Shown: positions 1 through 9,057, counted from the stretch's first letter. The stretch: 64,000 nt of DNA from Pontibacterium sinense (GCF_015209595.1 NZ_JADEYS010000009.1:1-64000); one strand, 5' to 3'. Notes: generated by a model from the letters alone, not told the origin. A program made the numbers and translations.

Positions 1-104
1 CTGAAACAGCAAACTGAATATGTACCTCAAATGACCTAATCAATCACTTGAGGCACATATGGAGAGATGGTATCTACTAAATCCATATCCGCCACCAGCC
101 AACG

Positions 105-134
105 TAGGTTGGGACGAGCGCAGCGATTCCCAAC
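105..134. repeat. Palindromic repeat, family A
   Basis: This 30-bp element reads TAGGTTGGGACGAGCGCAGC then GATTCCCAAC and can fold through GTTGGGA/TCCCAAC arms. The same element occurs three times at 23947-24090, and degenerate copies lie near 50420-50452 and 53199-53231. It sits just downstream of the cation antiporter gene, the usual position for REP-like elements between genes. Nothing else is visible in positions 1-162. Confidence 0.8.
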
Positions 135-162
135 ACAACGCCCACTCCCACGCTCACACAGA

Positions 163-1374
163 TCACTTAATGGTTTTCATCACCAATCGATCCATAAACG
201 GCGCTTGTACAAACAATGTAAAAGTCACCACGGCATACACAATCGACTGCACGGTGTACCAACCTTCAATTTCCACGGGGATCGATAACGCCAACGCCAG
301 CGAAACGGCACCGCGCAACCCACCCCACATCAGCACCTGTTTGTAATGTTTATCGGAAGGCTCCACTCTCGGTAGCAAACAAAAAACCGGAAACAGGCCA
401 TACACCACCGCAAACCGCACCACGGTCGCCGCACCGATGCCCACCAGCATCGCAAGCCATTGGCTGCTAAACATAGAAACCGTCACCGTCACGCCTACCA
501 ATATGAACAGAATGGCATTGGCGATATACGCGTTAAGCTCCCAAAATTCACCGGCAAACAGGTGATCACCTTGTGGTTTCTTACGGCAGAACTCACCCAA
601 TACCAAACCGGCACTCAATACGGCCACCACACCCGATACAGCCAACCAATGCTCAGCCACATAAAACGATACAATCGCCGCGATAATGCCCAGCAACGTA
701 TGTCTGAAATGGCCACTGCACCAGCCGTACAGGTAGCGAGCCACATACGCGATGACGATTCCAACCAGCACGCCGCCAACTAAGCTTTGCGTAAATATCA
801 GGGTTGCATCAGTCATCGTCAGATCTACTTCAGGATTGAGCGATACCGATACCAGAATGCTGTAAACCACGATCACGGTGACATCGTTAAACAGACTCTC
901 CCCTTCCAGCAGCGCATTGAGCCGATCAGGGGCGCCCAGCTTCTTGAAAATAGCGACAACCGCCACAGGATCGGTTGCAGACAAAATAACACCCGCCAAC
1001 AGCGCCGTGAGCAATGGAAAATGTTCGGCACTACCGATCCCCCAGAAAATAAGCACTCCGGTTAACAGTGCCGCGCACAGCATCGCAGGCACCGCCAAGA
1101 ACAGTACTGCGGGTAAGTTGCTGATAAGTGCTTTGAAATTGGCGTTAAATGCCGACTCGAAGATGATAATCGGCACTAACAAATGCAGGATAATATCGAC
1201 AAATTCGTACCAGCGAAGGCCGGTATCAAAACCCATCATCACAATCAGTTCTGAGCCAGCAAATCCAACGATGACAAGGAAGCTGGAGAACGGGAGTTTG
1301 AGCCGTTCAGCCAATGGCTCGATCAGCATCGCGAACAGCAACAGGATGGCGAATAAAGCAACAGTACTGAGCAT
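163..1374 (-). CDS. CPA1-family sodium/proton antiporter (NhaP-like)
   Basis: The protein exchanges cytoplasmic Na+ or K+ for protons across the inner membrane. It is hydrophobic almost throughout, with about 12 predicted membrane segments. It carries two hallmarks of the CPA1 family: an ATDPVAV motif and GESLFNDV, with the ion-binding TD and ND residues. A conserved WGGLRGAVSLALAL stretch lies near the C-terminus. I chose the ATG at 1374, giving 403 residues, because AAGG lies 8 nt upstream; an in-frame GTG 21 nt earlier is possible but has no ribosome site. It stands alone, facing the ectoine locus, which fits a role in salt or pH homeostasis. The family call is firm; the exact cation is not. 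Confidence 0.9.
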   Translation of the reverse strand: MLSTVALFAILLLFAMLIEPLAERLKLPFSSFLVIVGFAGSELIVMMGFDTGLRWYEFVDIILHLLVPIIIFESAFNANFKALISNLPAVLFLAVPAMLCAALLTGVLIFWGIGSAEHFPLLTALLAGVILSATDPVAVVAIFKKLGAPDRLNALLEGESLFNDVTVIVVYSILVSVSLNPEVDLTMTDATLIFTQSLVGGVLVGIVIAYVARYLYGWCSGHFRHTLLGIIAAIVSFYVAEHWLAVSGVVAVLSAGLVLGEFCRKKPQGDHLFAGEFWELNAYIANAILFILVGVTVTVSMFSSQWLAMLVGIGAATVVRFAVVYGLFPVFCLLPRVEPSDKHYKQVLMWGGLRGAVSLALALSIPVEIEGWYTVQSIVYAVVTFTLFVQAPFMDRLVMKTIK

Positions 1375-1545
1375 GGGCTGCCTTGCGAGAAGCACTTGCA
1401 GCTACAGGTATGACTAAGGACGAGTAACCACCTCAACCCTAAACATGAAACCTTTAGCCACTCTAAACATTGGGGTTTCCGATGCAGGTATTACCACCGG
1501 TAAGTCCAGTATAGCTAACGGCCCTTTTGGGCAGAGGAAAAGCAA

Positions 1546-1577
1546 TAAAACGGCGATCAGGAAGGACAGATCGCCGG
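1546..1577 (-). terminator. Rho-independent terminator of the marR gene
   Basis: An 8-bp stem CGGCGATC/GATCGCCG (1551-1558 with 1569-1576) encloses a 10-nt loop. On the minus strand it is followed by TTTTATTGC. It lies 44 nt past the marR stop codon. Confidence 0.75.
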
Positions 1578-1619
1578 AAGGAATTCACCCATACCGGAAC
1601 ACGTTGTCCGGCACAGTAA

Positions 1620-2114
1620 TTAGTTCTTTAAATGCTCATCCTGCGCACGGTCGAGCTGACCGATATCCAGTACCGGTGCAGCGTCCAGATGTTGTGCGTT
1701 CAGCATGAACGCAACGCGCTCCAAGCTAGCAACCACCATGGATTGCTCCCACGTCTGCATATCTTCAAAGTGGCGCACAAAGATATCCTGCTGTGTGGTT
1801 GGTGCGCCTTTCATCAACTCTAGTCCTGAGTCGGTGAGACTCACCCACACCTTGCGTTTATCTTCTGTACCACGCTCTCGGGCAATCAGTGATTTCTTCT
1901 CAAGGCGATCCAGAATGCTGGTCACGGTAGCCTGTGTTAGCGCCATCTCTTTCGCCAACTCACCTGTCGTCAGTCGCAAAGATTCTCGCAATGTTTGCAT
2001 AACCATCAATTGCGGTAGCGTCAGCCCGGTACTGCGGCTGATCTCTTTGTCCTGCATATCCGTGGATCGAATGATCTGTCGCAGCAGGACCAGTGTTCTT
2101 TGGCTGTTTTCCAT
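1620..2114 (-). CDS. MarR-family regulator, probably EctR of the ectoine operon
   Basis: This is a 164-residue winged-helix repressor. The core LTTGELAKEMALTQATVTSILDRLEKKSLI (residues about 48-78) is the recognition-helix region, followed by the wing RERGTEDKRKVWVSLTDSG. It is transcribed away from ectA with a 218-bp shared control region. MarR-family EctR regulators next to ectABC are known from methylotrophs such as Methylomicrobium alcaliphilum, where EctR1 represses the operon at low salt. Assignment as EctR here is inferred from family plus position. A clear terminator follows the gene. Confidence 0.85.
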   Translation of the reverse strand: MENSQRTLVLLRQIIRSTDMQDKEISRSTGLTLPQLMVMQTLRESLRLTTGELAKEMALTQATVTSILDRLEKKSLIARERGTEDKRKVWVSLTDSGLELMKGAPTTQQDIFVRHFEDMQTWEQSMVVASLERVAFMLNAQHLDAAPVLDIGQLDRAQDEHLKN

Positions 2115-2332
2115 GGATTTTCCAGCTCAGATTTTGTGGTGGCTCATTTTACGTACTTTTTTTTTCTTTAGCTATCCAGCCCCTATGCCCTCTACGTTTG
2201 TTCGTGTTTCAAACTATTCAATCGACCGTTTATACGGGATTTCCAGCGATTTCAGCTTGTATAACGCCGATCAGTATGTTCTATAATATATAGCATTACT
2301 AAATATTAGCGGTTCAAATTATTAGGAACTCA
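2115..2332 (+). promoter_or_regulatory. Divergent marR/ectABC control region
   Basis: This AT-rich spacer separates the MarR gene from ectA. A perfect TATAAT lies at 2282-2287, about 45 nt before the ectA start, inside a partly palindromic stretch CTATAATATATAG. TTGTAT at 2257-2262 could be a -35 box, though its 19-nt spacing is long. A MarR dimer covering the palindrome would block this -10 box, as reported for EctR1, but that is inference. The ectA ribosome site is AGGA, 5 nt before the ATG. Confidence 0.5.
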
Positions 2333-2827
2333 ATGAATATCTCCGGCGTAACCTTACGCAAACCCACTGATATCGATGGTCTTTCAGTACATCAGCTTAT
2401 TACCCAAACCCCTGAATTAGATAGCAATTCCTGCTACTGCAACTTACTGCAGTGCAGCCACTTTGCTGAAACCTCCATTCTTGCCGAACGGGAAGGAGAA
2501 GTTCTGGGTTTTATCAGTGGTTATTTGAAACCGTCACATCCCAAAACACTGTTCATCTGGCAGGTTGCAGTAGGCGGAAATGCCCGCGGAATGGGACTTG
2601 GCAGCCAGATGTTGCAACAACTTTTGGGACGCAAGGAACTCGCAGCGGTTACCCACTTAGAAACAACGATCACCGAAGACAATGCCGCTTCATGGGCGTT
2701 GTTCACACGATTAGCAAAACACTTTAATGCCTCTCTGGAACGCTCACCGATGTTTGATCGGGTGACGCACTTCAATGATGAGCACGATTCAGAGCTACTT
2801 GTCCGCATCGGTTCTTTATCGCGCTGA
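2333..2827 (+). CDS. ectA: L-2,4-diaminobutyrate acetyltransferase
   Basis: EctA acetylates L-2,4-diaminobutyrate with acetyl-CoA, the second step of ectoine synthesis in the cytoplasm. The 164-residue GNAT protein has the family length. The acetyl-CoA loop appears as VGGNARGMGLGSQML (about residues 80-94), followed by TTITEDNAASWALF, the typical GNAT beta-5/alpha-4 region. The N-terminus LRKPTDIDG matches the EctA family pattern. The start is supported by AGGA 5 nt upstream. It is the first gene of ectABC. Confidence 0.95.
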   Translation: MNISGVTLRKPTDIDGLSVHQLITQTPELDSNSCYCNLLQCSHFAETSILAEREGEVLGFISGYLKPSHPKTLFIWQVAVGGNARGMGLGSQMLQQLLGRKELAAVTHLETTITEDNAASWALFTRLAKHFNASLERSPMFDRVTHFNDEHDSELLVRIGSLSR

Positions 2828-2898
2828 TCTCACCATCGCCACCGCCGATACTTCGCCTTTCTAAACAAGCCACACAATAGATTATTGAGAATACTGAT

Positions 2899-4206
2899 AT
2901 GAAAATTTTCGACGAGATTGAATCAGAAGTTCAGTCCTATGCCCGCGCGTTTCCCCGCATCTTCAACAAAGCGCAGGGCGAGTTCCTGTACGACGAGGAT
3001 GGCAATCAGTACCTCGATTTTCTGGCGGGTGCCGGCACGCTGAATTACGGCCACAACAACCCGATCTTCAAAGAAAAACTGCTGGACTACATCCACAGTG
3101 ACGGCATCACTCACGGTCTGGATCTACACACCAAAGCTAAAGGCGAATTCATGGAAGCCTTTAACGAAAAGATTCTGAAGCCTAGAGATCTCAATTATGT
3201 GATGCAGTTCACCGGCCCTACCGGAACCAACGCGGTAGAAGCAGCCCTGAAACTGGCGCGCAACATCACCGGCCGTGAAAACGTTATCAGCTTCACCAAC
3301 GGATTCCACGGCGTCAGCATGGGTTCACTTGCAGCAACAGGTAACTCTCACCACCGTGGTGCGGCGGGCGTCAGCCTGAGCGGCGTAAGCCGTATGCCGT
3401 ATGACGGCTATTTGGGTGAAGACATCGATACCACCGTGTATCTGGACAAAGTCCTGTGCGACTCCAGCAGCGGTATCGATAAACCGGCAGCCGTGATTGT
3501 AGAAACCGTGCAGGGTGAAGGCGGCATCAACGCAGCTGATTTCGGTTGGTTGAAGAAACTGGACGAAGTGTGCAAAAAACACGAAGTCCTGCTGATTGTT
3601 GATGATATTCAGGCAGGTTGTGGTCGCACCGGCACATACTTCAGCTTTGAACAGGCAGGCATCAAGCCAGACATCGTGACACTGTCTAAGTCACTGGGCG
3701 GCTATGGTCTGCCATTTGCGGTTGTACTGTTCAAGCCGGAGCTGGACCAGTGGAAACCGGGTGAGCACAACGGCACCTTCCGTGGTAACAACTTCGCATT
3801 TGTCACTGCTAAAGCGGCGATCGATCACTACTGGTCGGATAATCGTTTCTCCAACGAGATCATGAGCAAAGGCCGCTATGTGTCTGAGCGCCTTGAAGAT
3901 ATCGTCGAGAAATACGGTAACGGCAACTTCACCACCCGTGGACGCGGTATGTTCCAGGGCATCAACTGCGTAAACGGCGAACTGGCCGGTAAGATCACCA
4001 AAAAAGCCTTCCAGAACGGTCTGATTATCGAAACCAGTGGCGCAGATGATCACGTGGTTAAGCTACTCTGCCCTCTGATTATCGATATCGACAATCTTGC
4101 GAAAGGCATCGATATTCTGGAAGACGCGATTCGCGACGTCTGCGCGGGAGAAAGCTCAATTCCGGTACAGAAGAAGTACTTCCCGCCTGTTGATCTCGCA
4201 AGCTAA
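2899..4206 (+). CDS. ectB: Diaminobutyrate--2-oxoglutarate aminotransferase
   Basis: EctB converts L-aspartate-4-semialdehyde and glutamate to L-2,4-diaminobutyrate, the first committed step of ectoine synthesis. The 435-residue class III PLP aminotransferase shows [18 protein letters not shown] for phosphate binding, [11 protein letters not shown] with the cofactor Asp, and the Schiff-base lysine near residue 264 in [10 protein letters not shown]. It begins 71 nt after ectA ends. No aspartokinase (ask_ect) or ectoine hydroxylase (ectD) follows in this window, so the product is probably ectoine and not 5-hydroxyectoine unless ectD lies elsewhere. Confidence 0.96.
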   Translation: MKIFDEIESEVQSYARAFPRIFNKAQGEFLYDEDGNQYLDFLAGAGTLNYGHNNPIFKEKLLDYIHSDGITHGLDLHTKAKGEFMEAFNEKILKPRDLNYVMQFTGPTGTNAVEAALKLARNITGRENVISFTNGFHGVSMGSLAATGNSHHRGAAGVSLSGVSRMPYDGYLGEDIDTTVYLDKVLCDSSSGIDKPAAVIVETVQGEGGINAADFGWLKKLDEVCKKHEVLLIVDDIQAGCGRTGTYFSFEQAGIKPDIVTLSKSLGGYGLPFAVVLFKPELDQWKPGEHNGTFRGNNFAFVTAKAAIDHYWSDNRFSNEIMSKGRYVSERLEDIVEKYGNGNFTTRGRGMFQGINCVNGELAGKITKKAFQNGLIIETSGADDHVVKLLCPLIIDIDNLAKGIDILEDAIRDVCAGESSIPVQKKYFPPVDLAS

Positions 4207-4269
4207 TCATATCGCAACCAAAAACGTAGGCATGTGAGGCACAATCGAATCTGCCGCCTAACACATGAT

Positions 4270-4328
4270 CGCGTGACACCTGCCTGGCCCTTGGAGTATG
4301 CCGCTACGCAAGGGTAGGTGATCACGCG
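4270..4328 (+). other. Long imperfect hairpin between ectB and ectC
   Basis: The 166-bp ectB-ectC spacer contains CGCGTGACACCT pairing with AGGTGATCACGCG around one bulged A, and an inner CCCTTG/CAAGGG stem with a 15-nt loop. It has no U-tract, so it does not look like a terminator. It could protect or process the mRNA and set EctC levels apart from EctA and EctB. Function is inference. Confidence 0.7.
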
Positions 4329-4372
4329 CCAGCGCTACGTAGAACCACATGAGCATAAGGTAAGGAATAAGA

Positions 4373-4771
4373 ATGATTGTACGTGATCTAAACTCAGCAG
4401 AGCAAAGCCAACGTCGAGTTGTATCCCCTGACGGCAACTGGGAAAGCACCCGGATGCTGCTCAAAGAAGACAACATGGGTTTCTCTTTCCATATCACCAC
4501 CATTTATAAAGGCGCAGACTTCCAGATGCATTATCAGAACCATCTGGAATCCGTTTACTGCGTATCAGGTGAAGGTGAAGTTGAAACGCTGGCGGATGGT
4601 AAGAAGTACCCGATTAAGCCGGGTACGCTCTATATTTTGGATAAGCACGACAAGCATATTCTTCGCGCCTTTGAAGAGATGCAGATGGCCTGCGTATTTA
4701 ACCCGCCTCTGAATGGCAAAGAAGTTCACAACGCCGAAGGCGCGTATGAACTGGAAGCCGAAACGGTTTAA
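4373..4771 (+). CDS. ectC: L-ectoine synthase
   Basis: EctC cyclises N-gamma-acetyl-L-2,4-diaminobutyrate to ectoine, a compatible solute. The 132-residue protein is a single cupin, the usual EctC length. It begins [16 protein letters not shown] and carries [19 protein letters not shown] with metal-binding cupin residues, then [16 protein letters not shown] sits 8 nt before the ATG. A terminator follows directly, so the operon ends here. Confidence 0.96.
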   Translation: MIVRDLNSAEQSQRRVVSPDGNWESTRMLLKEDNMGFSFHITTIYKGADFQMHYQNHLESVYCVSGEGEVETLADGKKYPIKPGTLYILDKHDKHILRAFEEMQMACVFNPPLNGKEVHNAEGAYELEAETV

Positions 4772-4779
4772 TACTGACC

Positions 4780-4817
4780 GGGCCGCTCTTTCAGAATGAA
4801 GAGCCGCCCGCTTTTCC
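4780..4817 (+). terminator. Terminator of ectABC
   Basis: GGGCCGCTCTT (4780-4790) pairs with AAGAGCCGCCC (4799-4809) with one C-C mismatch, followed by GCTTTTCC. It begins 8 nt after the ectC stop codon. Confidence 0.75.
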
Positions 4818-4830
4818 ACTTAGATGAAGA

Positions 4831-5445
4831 TCACCTATCCATCGCCGCAAGCTTAACGCCCATCGCAACAAATAACCCAGAGAACACACGCTGAATACGT
4901 TGCACAATACGCGGCGACTGCGAAACATAGCTACGTACCCGATGCGCCAATACGCCGTAGCCTGCAAATACAATCAGCGTCATCAGCATAAATATCCCAC
5001 TTAGAAACAACATGTAAGGCATCGGTGATGCTGCATCCGCAGGGACAAATTGCGGCAGGAAGGCGAGAAAAAAGATCGACAGTTTGGGATTCAGAATATT
5101 GACGAGGACCGCACGTAACGCAATACGCCCATAGCCAGACTCCACCTTGCCGCTTTCAAGTTGAATCGAACCTGATTCTTTCCACATACCCCACGCCAGA
5201 TAAGCCAAATACAGCACGCCCAGAAACTTAAAGATCTGGAACGCCAGTGCGCTTGTGTGCAGTATTGCCGCTAGTCCAAGAATACTAGCGATCAGATGCG
5301 GCACAATGCCAGCGGTACAGCCCAGAGCCGCAAACAGACTCGCTCGCCACCCCTGCGTTAACCCGGTCGACAACGTATACAAAACACCTGTCCCTGGAAT
5401 CAACACGATGACAAAGGTGGTAATTAAAAACTCAGTGAGCAGCAT
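4831..5445 (-). CDS. LysE/RhtB-family amino-acid exporter
   Basis: The 204-residue inner-membrane protein has about six hydrophobic segments. It has the LysE-family N-terminus FLITTFVIVLIPGTGVLYTLSTGLTQGWR with the conserved PGP-like loop (PGT here) and downstream GLAAIL and LGVLYLAYLAWGMW. Members export amino acids such as lysine, threonine or homoserine lactones; the substrate cannot be read from sequence. GGAGAGAGG lies directly before the ATG. It converges on ectC. No dedicated regulator is adjacent. Confidence 0.85.
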   Translation of the reverse strand: MLLTEFLITTFVIVLIPGTGVLYTLSTGLTQGWRASLFAALGCTAGIVPHLIASILGLAAILHTSALAFQIFKFLGVLYLAYLAWGMWKESGSIQLESGKVESGYGRIALRAVLVNILNPKLSIFFLAFLPQFVPADAASPMPYMLFLSGIFMLMTLIVFAGYGVLAHRVRSYVSQSPRIVQRIQRVFSGLFVAMGVKLAAMDR

Positions 5446-5710
5446 CCTCTCTCCTTACATCAAGACCCAGTCTTTATCCTGCACTGATCATATCATTGAA
5501 CGTAAAGTTGCGATCACTATGTCACCACACCAATGCTGGCAATGATCTTACCATCAACCCACCAGAATGAATGAAACCCACTACGGACAAACAGCATCGA
5601 GTCGACACCTATCCTGCCACTCAACACCACTTAGCCTTAGTATCTGTCCGTGGTTATGACACAGATTCGAGACTAGACTGTGAATGACTCATTCAACCAT
5701 GGAAAAAACG

Positions 5711-6184
5711 ATGATAGCGCAAGGCCAAACACTCCCTGCAAGCAGCTTGAGCCAACTGACCGACGAGGGCATGGCTAATCACCAAGTCACTGAATTATTT
5801 GCCGATAAGAAAGTGGTTCTGTTTGCCGTCCCCGGTGCTTTTACCCCAACCTGCTCTAACGCCCATCTGCCGGGATACGTGGTACTGGCAGATCAGCTCA
5901 AAGCGAAAGGTGTCGATATTATCGCCTGCGTATCCGTCAACGATGCATTTGTGATGAAAGCATGGGGTGACGCACAAAACGCCGACGAGATCATGATGCT
6001 GGGTGATGGCGATGCCAGCTTCACAAAATCACTCGGATTAGAGATGGATACGGCGGGTTTTGGCGGCGTACGCTCACAACGCTATGCGATGGTGATCGAT
6101 AACGGCGTCGTAACACAGCTCAACGTCGAAGCCCCAAAAGCATTCGAAGTTAGCAAAGCCGAAGCGATATTAGCGAGCCTATAA
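5711..6184 (+). CDS. Prx5-type peroxiredoxin
   Basis: This protein reduces hydrogen peroxide and organic hydroperoxides through a peroxidatic cysteine. The motif PGAFTPTCSNAHLPGY holds that Cys at about residue 48 with the conserved PxxxT before it and the Prx5-type HLPG after it. The C-terminal half (FGGVRSQRYAMVIDNGVVTQLNVE) matches the same family. I start at the ATG at 5711 (157 residues), where family members begin (MIAxGQTLP) and GGAAAAA lies just upstream; two ATGs up to 27 nt earlier are in frame but less likely. It appears to be monocistronic. The 5446-5683 spacer holds nothing I recognise. Confidence 0.9.
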   Translation: MIAQGQTLPASSLSQLTDEGMANHQVTELFADKKVVLFAVPGAFTPTCSNAHLPGYVVLADQLKAKGVDIIACVSVNDAFVMKAWGDAQNADEIMMLGDGDASFTKSLGLEMDTAGFGGVRSQRYAMVIDNGVVTQLNVEAPKAFEVSKAEAILASL

Positions 6185-6343
6185 CTGCGCGCTGAGAAAT
6201 AAAGAACGGTAGGTCTCCCGGCCTACTGTGCATCGCCTAGGAATCGATACTTAGCAATACGCAGAAACCAGTCGGTTATAATAAAATCTTAGATATAATC
6301 GTATTCGACATCAGGCCGATGTCGCAGAACCTAAGGGGTAATA

Positions 6344-6517
6344 ATGAAAATACTTGGAGCAATTGTAGCCGTTTGCCTGGCCATTTATCTGTTTTATCAA
6401 GCACATGGTATGGAAGGCATAGGCTTGGCGCGCTTTGGCTATATATTGGGTGCCGTTATTTTGATCGTAGTGACTGTCATTATTTTCGTACCAGAAAAAC
6501 ATGACGAGCAGGAATAG
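6344..6517 (+). CDS. Small two-helix membrane protein, 57 aa, unknown function
   Basis: A short reading frame encodes 57 residues beginning MKILGAIVAVCLAIYLFYQA and ending EKHDEQE. It has two hydrophobic helices (about 2-18 and 33-49) joined by a loop containing HGMEGIGLARFGY. An AAGGGG ribosome site lies 5 nt upstream of the ATG, which supports translation. It lies between the peroxiredoxin gene and a perfect inverted repeat at 6541-6580. I do not recognise a family. Hydrophobic small proteins of this kind often modulate membrane complexes, but no partner is indicated. Confidence 0.6.
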   Translation: MKILGAIVAVCLAIYLFYQAHGMEGIGLARFGYILGAVILIVVTVIIFVPEKHDEQE

Positions 6518-6540
6518 CGACAATACGTGAATATAGGGCA

Positions 6541-6580
6541 CTTTTATTAAACACTGTGTGGACGACGGGTTTAATAAAAG
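6541..6580. terminator. Perfect 12-bp inverted repeat between convergent genes
   Basis: CTTTTATTAAAC (6541-6552) and GTTTAATAAAAG (6569-6580) are perfect inverted arms around a 16-nt loop. The element lies between a plus-strand small gene and a minus-strand MOSC gene, so a bidirectional terminator is the simplest reading. The stem is unusually AT-rich for one, so confidence is moderate. Confidence 0.5.
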
Positions 6581-6605
6581 AAGTCGAGCATTGGCTGAAC
6601 TGAGT

Positions 6606-7295
6606 TCAGGGGCCTGCACGCCCCAACAATCGAAAGTTCCAGTTCTCAACCTCGTTCGTCTTAAGGCGCGCTTCAACCTTACTCATCCAACTATCAGACA
6701 ACCGGCTTTGATCTTTTAGCTTCAACAACCCTTCCTCATTGAGAGGATCGCCAAAGAACAGATCACATACCTCGCGTACCGTCATCCTATTAGGTACGCG
6801 TTCGATCAGCGCCAGAGGTTCATCAGCACTCACCCAACCGGGTTGAACAACCCGATACAGCCAACCGCAGCGACTGATCGTCTGCATATCCACAGAGAAA
6901 CCTTCGATCCCCCAGCGCTCGTTCAGCTTAAAGCATGGAGAACGCGGCTGGCTCACCTCAATCACCGCCTCACCCCACTGATAGCGATCACCCAAACACA
7001 CGGAGGCTTCTGTCATACCTTCAGTGCAGAGGTTCTCACCCATGCCTGGTGCCTGCCAATCGATCTCAGCACCGTATTTTTGTCGCCAGTATGTATAGTG
7101 CTCAAACGGATACTGATGCAGTGCACGCTCCAGGCCGCCATGATGCCGTTTGTCTGCACACTGATCCCCTTCCAGCCCTTCAGGTGAAAGATAGATGCGT
7201 GTGGACACCGGAGACTTGTCGATCGCCGTTTCAAACCCGTAACGCTGGGTCGGTACTCCACGATAGAGTCCTTTGAGGTGGAATTGCTTAGTCAT
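6606..7295 (-). CDS. MOSC-domain protein, YiiM-like
   Basis: The 229-residue protein matches the YiiM type of MOSC proteins. These carry a molybdenum-cofactor sulfurase C-terminal fold and bind Moco; E. coli YiiM is linked to 6-N-hydroxylaminopurine resistance. Recognisable segments are GLEGDQCADKRHHGGLERALHQYP (about residues 39-62), GENLCTEG, and SQPRSPCFKLNERWG, which includes the conserved cysteine. The C-terminal part (after about residue 165) is the 3-alpha extension of the family. It is a single gene, followed at higher coordinates by the CHMI-like gene on the same strand. Confidence 0.88.
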   Translation of the reverse strand: MTKQFHLKGLYRGVPTQRYGFETAIDKSPVSTRIYLSPEGLEGDQCADKRHHGGLERALHQYPFEHYTYWRQKYGAEIDWQAPGMGENLCTEGMTEASVCLGDRYQWGEAVIEVSQPRSPCFKLNERWGIEGFSVDMQTISRCGWLYRVVQPGWVSADEPLALIERVPNRMTVREVCDLFFGDPLNEEGLLKLKDQSRLSDSWMSKVEARLKTNEVENWNFRLLGRAGP

Positions 7296-7347
7296 TCAAT
7301 CTCGATTGTTCTGGCTGCTATGGGTGTGAGTGAAGTCATTCATAGGA

Positions 7348-7689
7348 TTAGTTAACGCACTTAGCATAACTGCTGCGATCCATATCAAGGACCTCAACCG
7401 TCAACGAAATATTGGCCAACGCCAGCACACGCATCTTGTCTAAGATGGACTGCGCCAACACCTGCTTTTGCTCACTGCTACGCCCCGAAAGGATCTTTGC
7501 AGACACGTGCACAAATGGCTTCTTCTCGTTTCCAACTTGGTAGTGTGTGTATGCGACCAACCGAGTTTTAATATCCGGACCGTCAAAAAGCCCCGAACCC
7601 AATGCCCCATCGTGAACGGCCTCCATTAGCATGGCGGGCGTTAACACATCTTCCAACTCAACTGAGTACTCGACTATACAATGAGGCAA
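7348..7689 (-). CDS. 5-carboxymethyl-2-hydroxymuconate isomerase family protein
   Basis: This 113-residue tautomerase-superfamily protein begins PHCIVEYS after the start residue, which gives the catalytic N-terminal proline of CHMI. CHMI enzymes isomerise 5-carboxymethyl-2-hydroxymuconate in homoprotocatechuate degradation. No other hpa genes are nearby, so the physiological role may differ. The start codon is TTG: AAGGAG lies 7 nt upstream and the residue after it is the required proline, which fixes the start. Confidence 0.8.
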   Translation of the reverse strand: MPHCIVEYSVELEDVLTPAMLMEAVHDGALGSGLFDGPDIKTRLVAYTHYQVGNEKKPFVHVSAKILSGRSSEQKQVLAQSILDKMRVLALANISLTVEVLDMDRSSYAKCVN

Positions 7690-7755
7690 CGTAATCTCCT
7701 TGAATCATCATGCGCAACACGAAAGGGATCGACTCCCCCCGCCGCTATCTGAGTG

Positions 7756-8970
7756 TCACTCTAGCGACTTTAGTGCACGGTGCAAACGCTGAGTTAACTG
7801 TTTGGGATGGACTGTCGCCAAAGACACGGAATCACATGCCTGAAAATGACTGAAGTGTGTGATGGCCTCTACAAACGCCGCAATCACCCTATCTTCATCA
7901 AAACTGTGTTGTTCAAAATGCAGCAGCTTGATTTCCAACTGACCGGTTTTTCGATGCGCCTTAGAATCCATTCGCCCGATAAATTCACCCTTGTAGAGCA
8001 GCGGTAGGGAGAAGTAGCCGTACTGACGTTTAGCGGCTGGCACATAGCATTCTAATTGGTAATCGTATTGGAACACCGCCTTCAGTCTGTCACGCTGGAT
8101 GACGCTGTTATCGAATGGCGAGAGAATCAACATACGGTCATTCAAGCGGGGAAGACGGCGCTCAAGAGCACCTGTTTCCAATACAAAGAATTCACCACTG
8201 GGCACTTGTACTTGCTCTAACAACCCTTGCGCTAATCGCTCATTCACCAAAGTCTTCATCGTCTTGCGCAGTTCAGTATTTCGACGCAGATAGGTCAGTC
8301 CTTTGAGCGAAGCAAATCCATGACAACGTAACTGCTGATCCAACAAGTGCGCCGCATATTCGTCCATACTGGGCATCGTCGAATTGACGTGAGATGGCAG
8401 TACCCGCTCGGTGAGGTCGTATGTTTTCTGGAAACCCTCACGATCACAAACCATCAGATCGCCTTCCATATACAGTTGTTCGATTGCCTTCTTCGCGGGT
8501 TTCCAATCCCACCACCCTGCACGCTTTGTCGTATTGGTTTCTAAATCGCGGGATCGTAGCGGGCCGTCAGAACGTATGCGTGCCAGTAACTCACCCATCA
8601 GCTTCTTATCAGGGTTCTTATACCAATGGGTTTGACCGGATTTAATGGCGTGCTTGTAGGGCAAAGAGAAGCGAAAATCATCGATGGGGAGAAACGCCGC
8701 CGCGTGCGACCAATACTCAAACACCTCTCCATCGAGCAGCATTTGATTTGTCATCGCAGGCTTGAACTTGGGTACACGAGAGTGCAGAACATGATGATGC
8801 GCCCGCTCCACCACCGATATGGTGTCGATCTGTACGTATCCCAGGTGGTTAATCGCCTTACGTGCCCCCACCAAGCCTGCCCCATAGGGCTGAGCTTGCA
8901 GCAACCCTTGTGTTGCTAGAGCAAGTCGGCGTAGGCGTTTGAGATCGTGTGGATGTTTAATTTCAATCAT
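7756..8970 (-). CDS. Winged-helix protein of the YcaQ family
   Basis: The 404-residue protein belongs to the HTH_42/YcaQ family, in which E. coli YcaQ and Streptomyces AlkX-type proteins unhook DNA interstrand crosslinks as glycosylases. Visible family features are LGYVQIDTISVVERAHHHVLHSRVP (about residues 47-71), EYWSHAAAFLPIDDFRF, and LILSPFDNSVIQRDRLKAVFQYDYQLECYVP. The QID dipeptide context matches the QxQ/QxD catalytic region discussed for the family. A role in DNA repair is inferred from family membership. It is a single gene on the minus strand. Confidence 0.82.
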   Translation of the reverse strand: MIEIKHPHDLKRLRRLALATQGLLQAQPYGAGLVGARKAINHLGYVQIDTISVVERAHHHVLHSRVPKFKPAMTNQMLLDGEVFEYWSHAAAFLPIDDFRFSLPYKHAIKSGQTHWYKNPDKKLMGELLARIRSDGPLRSRDLETNTTKRAGWWDWKPAKKAIEQLYMEGDLMVCDREGFQKTYDLTERVLPSHVNSTMPSMDEYAAHLLDQQLRCHGFASLKGLTYLRRNTELRKTMKTLVNERLAQGLLEQVQVPSGEFFVLETGALERRLPRLNDRMLILSPFDNSVIQRDRLKAVFQYDYQLECYVPAAKRQYGYFSLPLLYKGEFIGRMDSKAHRKTGQLEIKLLHFEQHSFDEDRVIAAFVEAITHFSHFQACDSVSLATVHPKQLTQRLHRALKSLE

Positions 8971-9057
8971 GGTGATTTATCTGACACCATCCGCAATGGA
9001 AGATCAAATGCATCCTTAACTGTTCAGCTAGTCATGGCAATGACCGCCAAGAATTGG

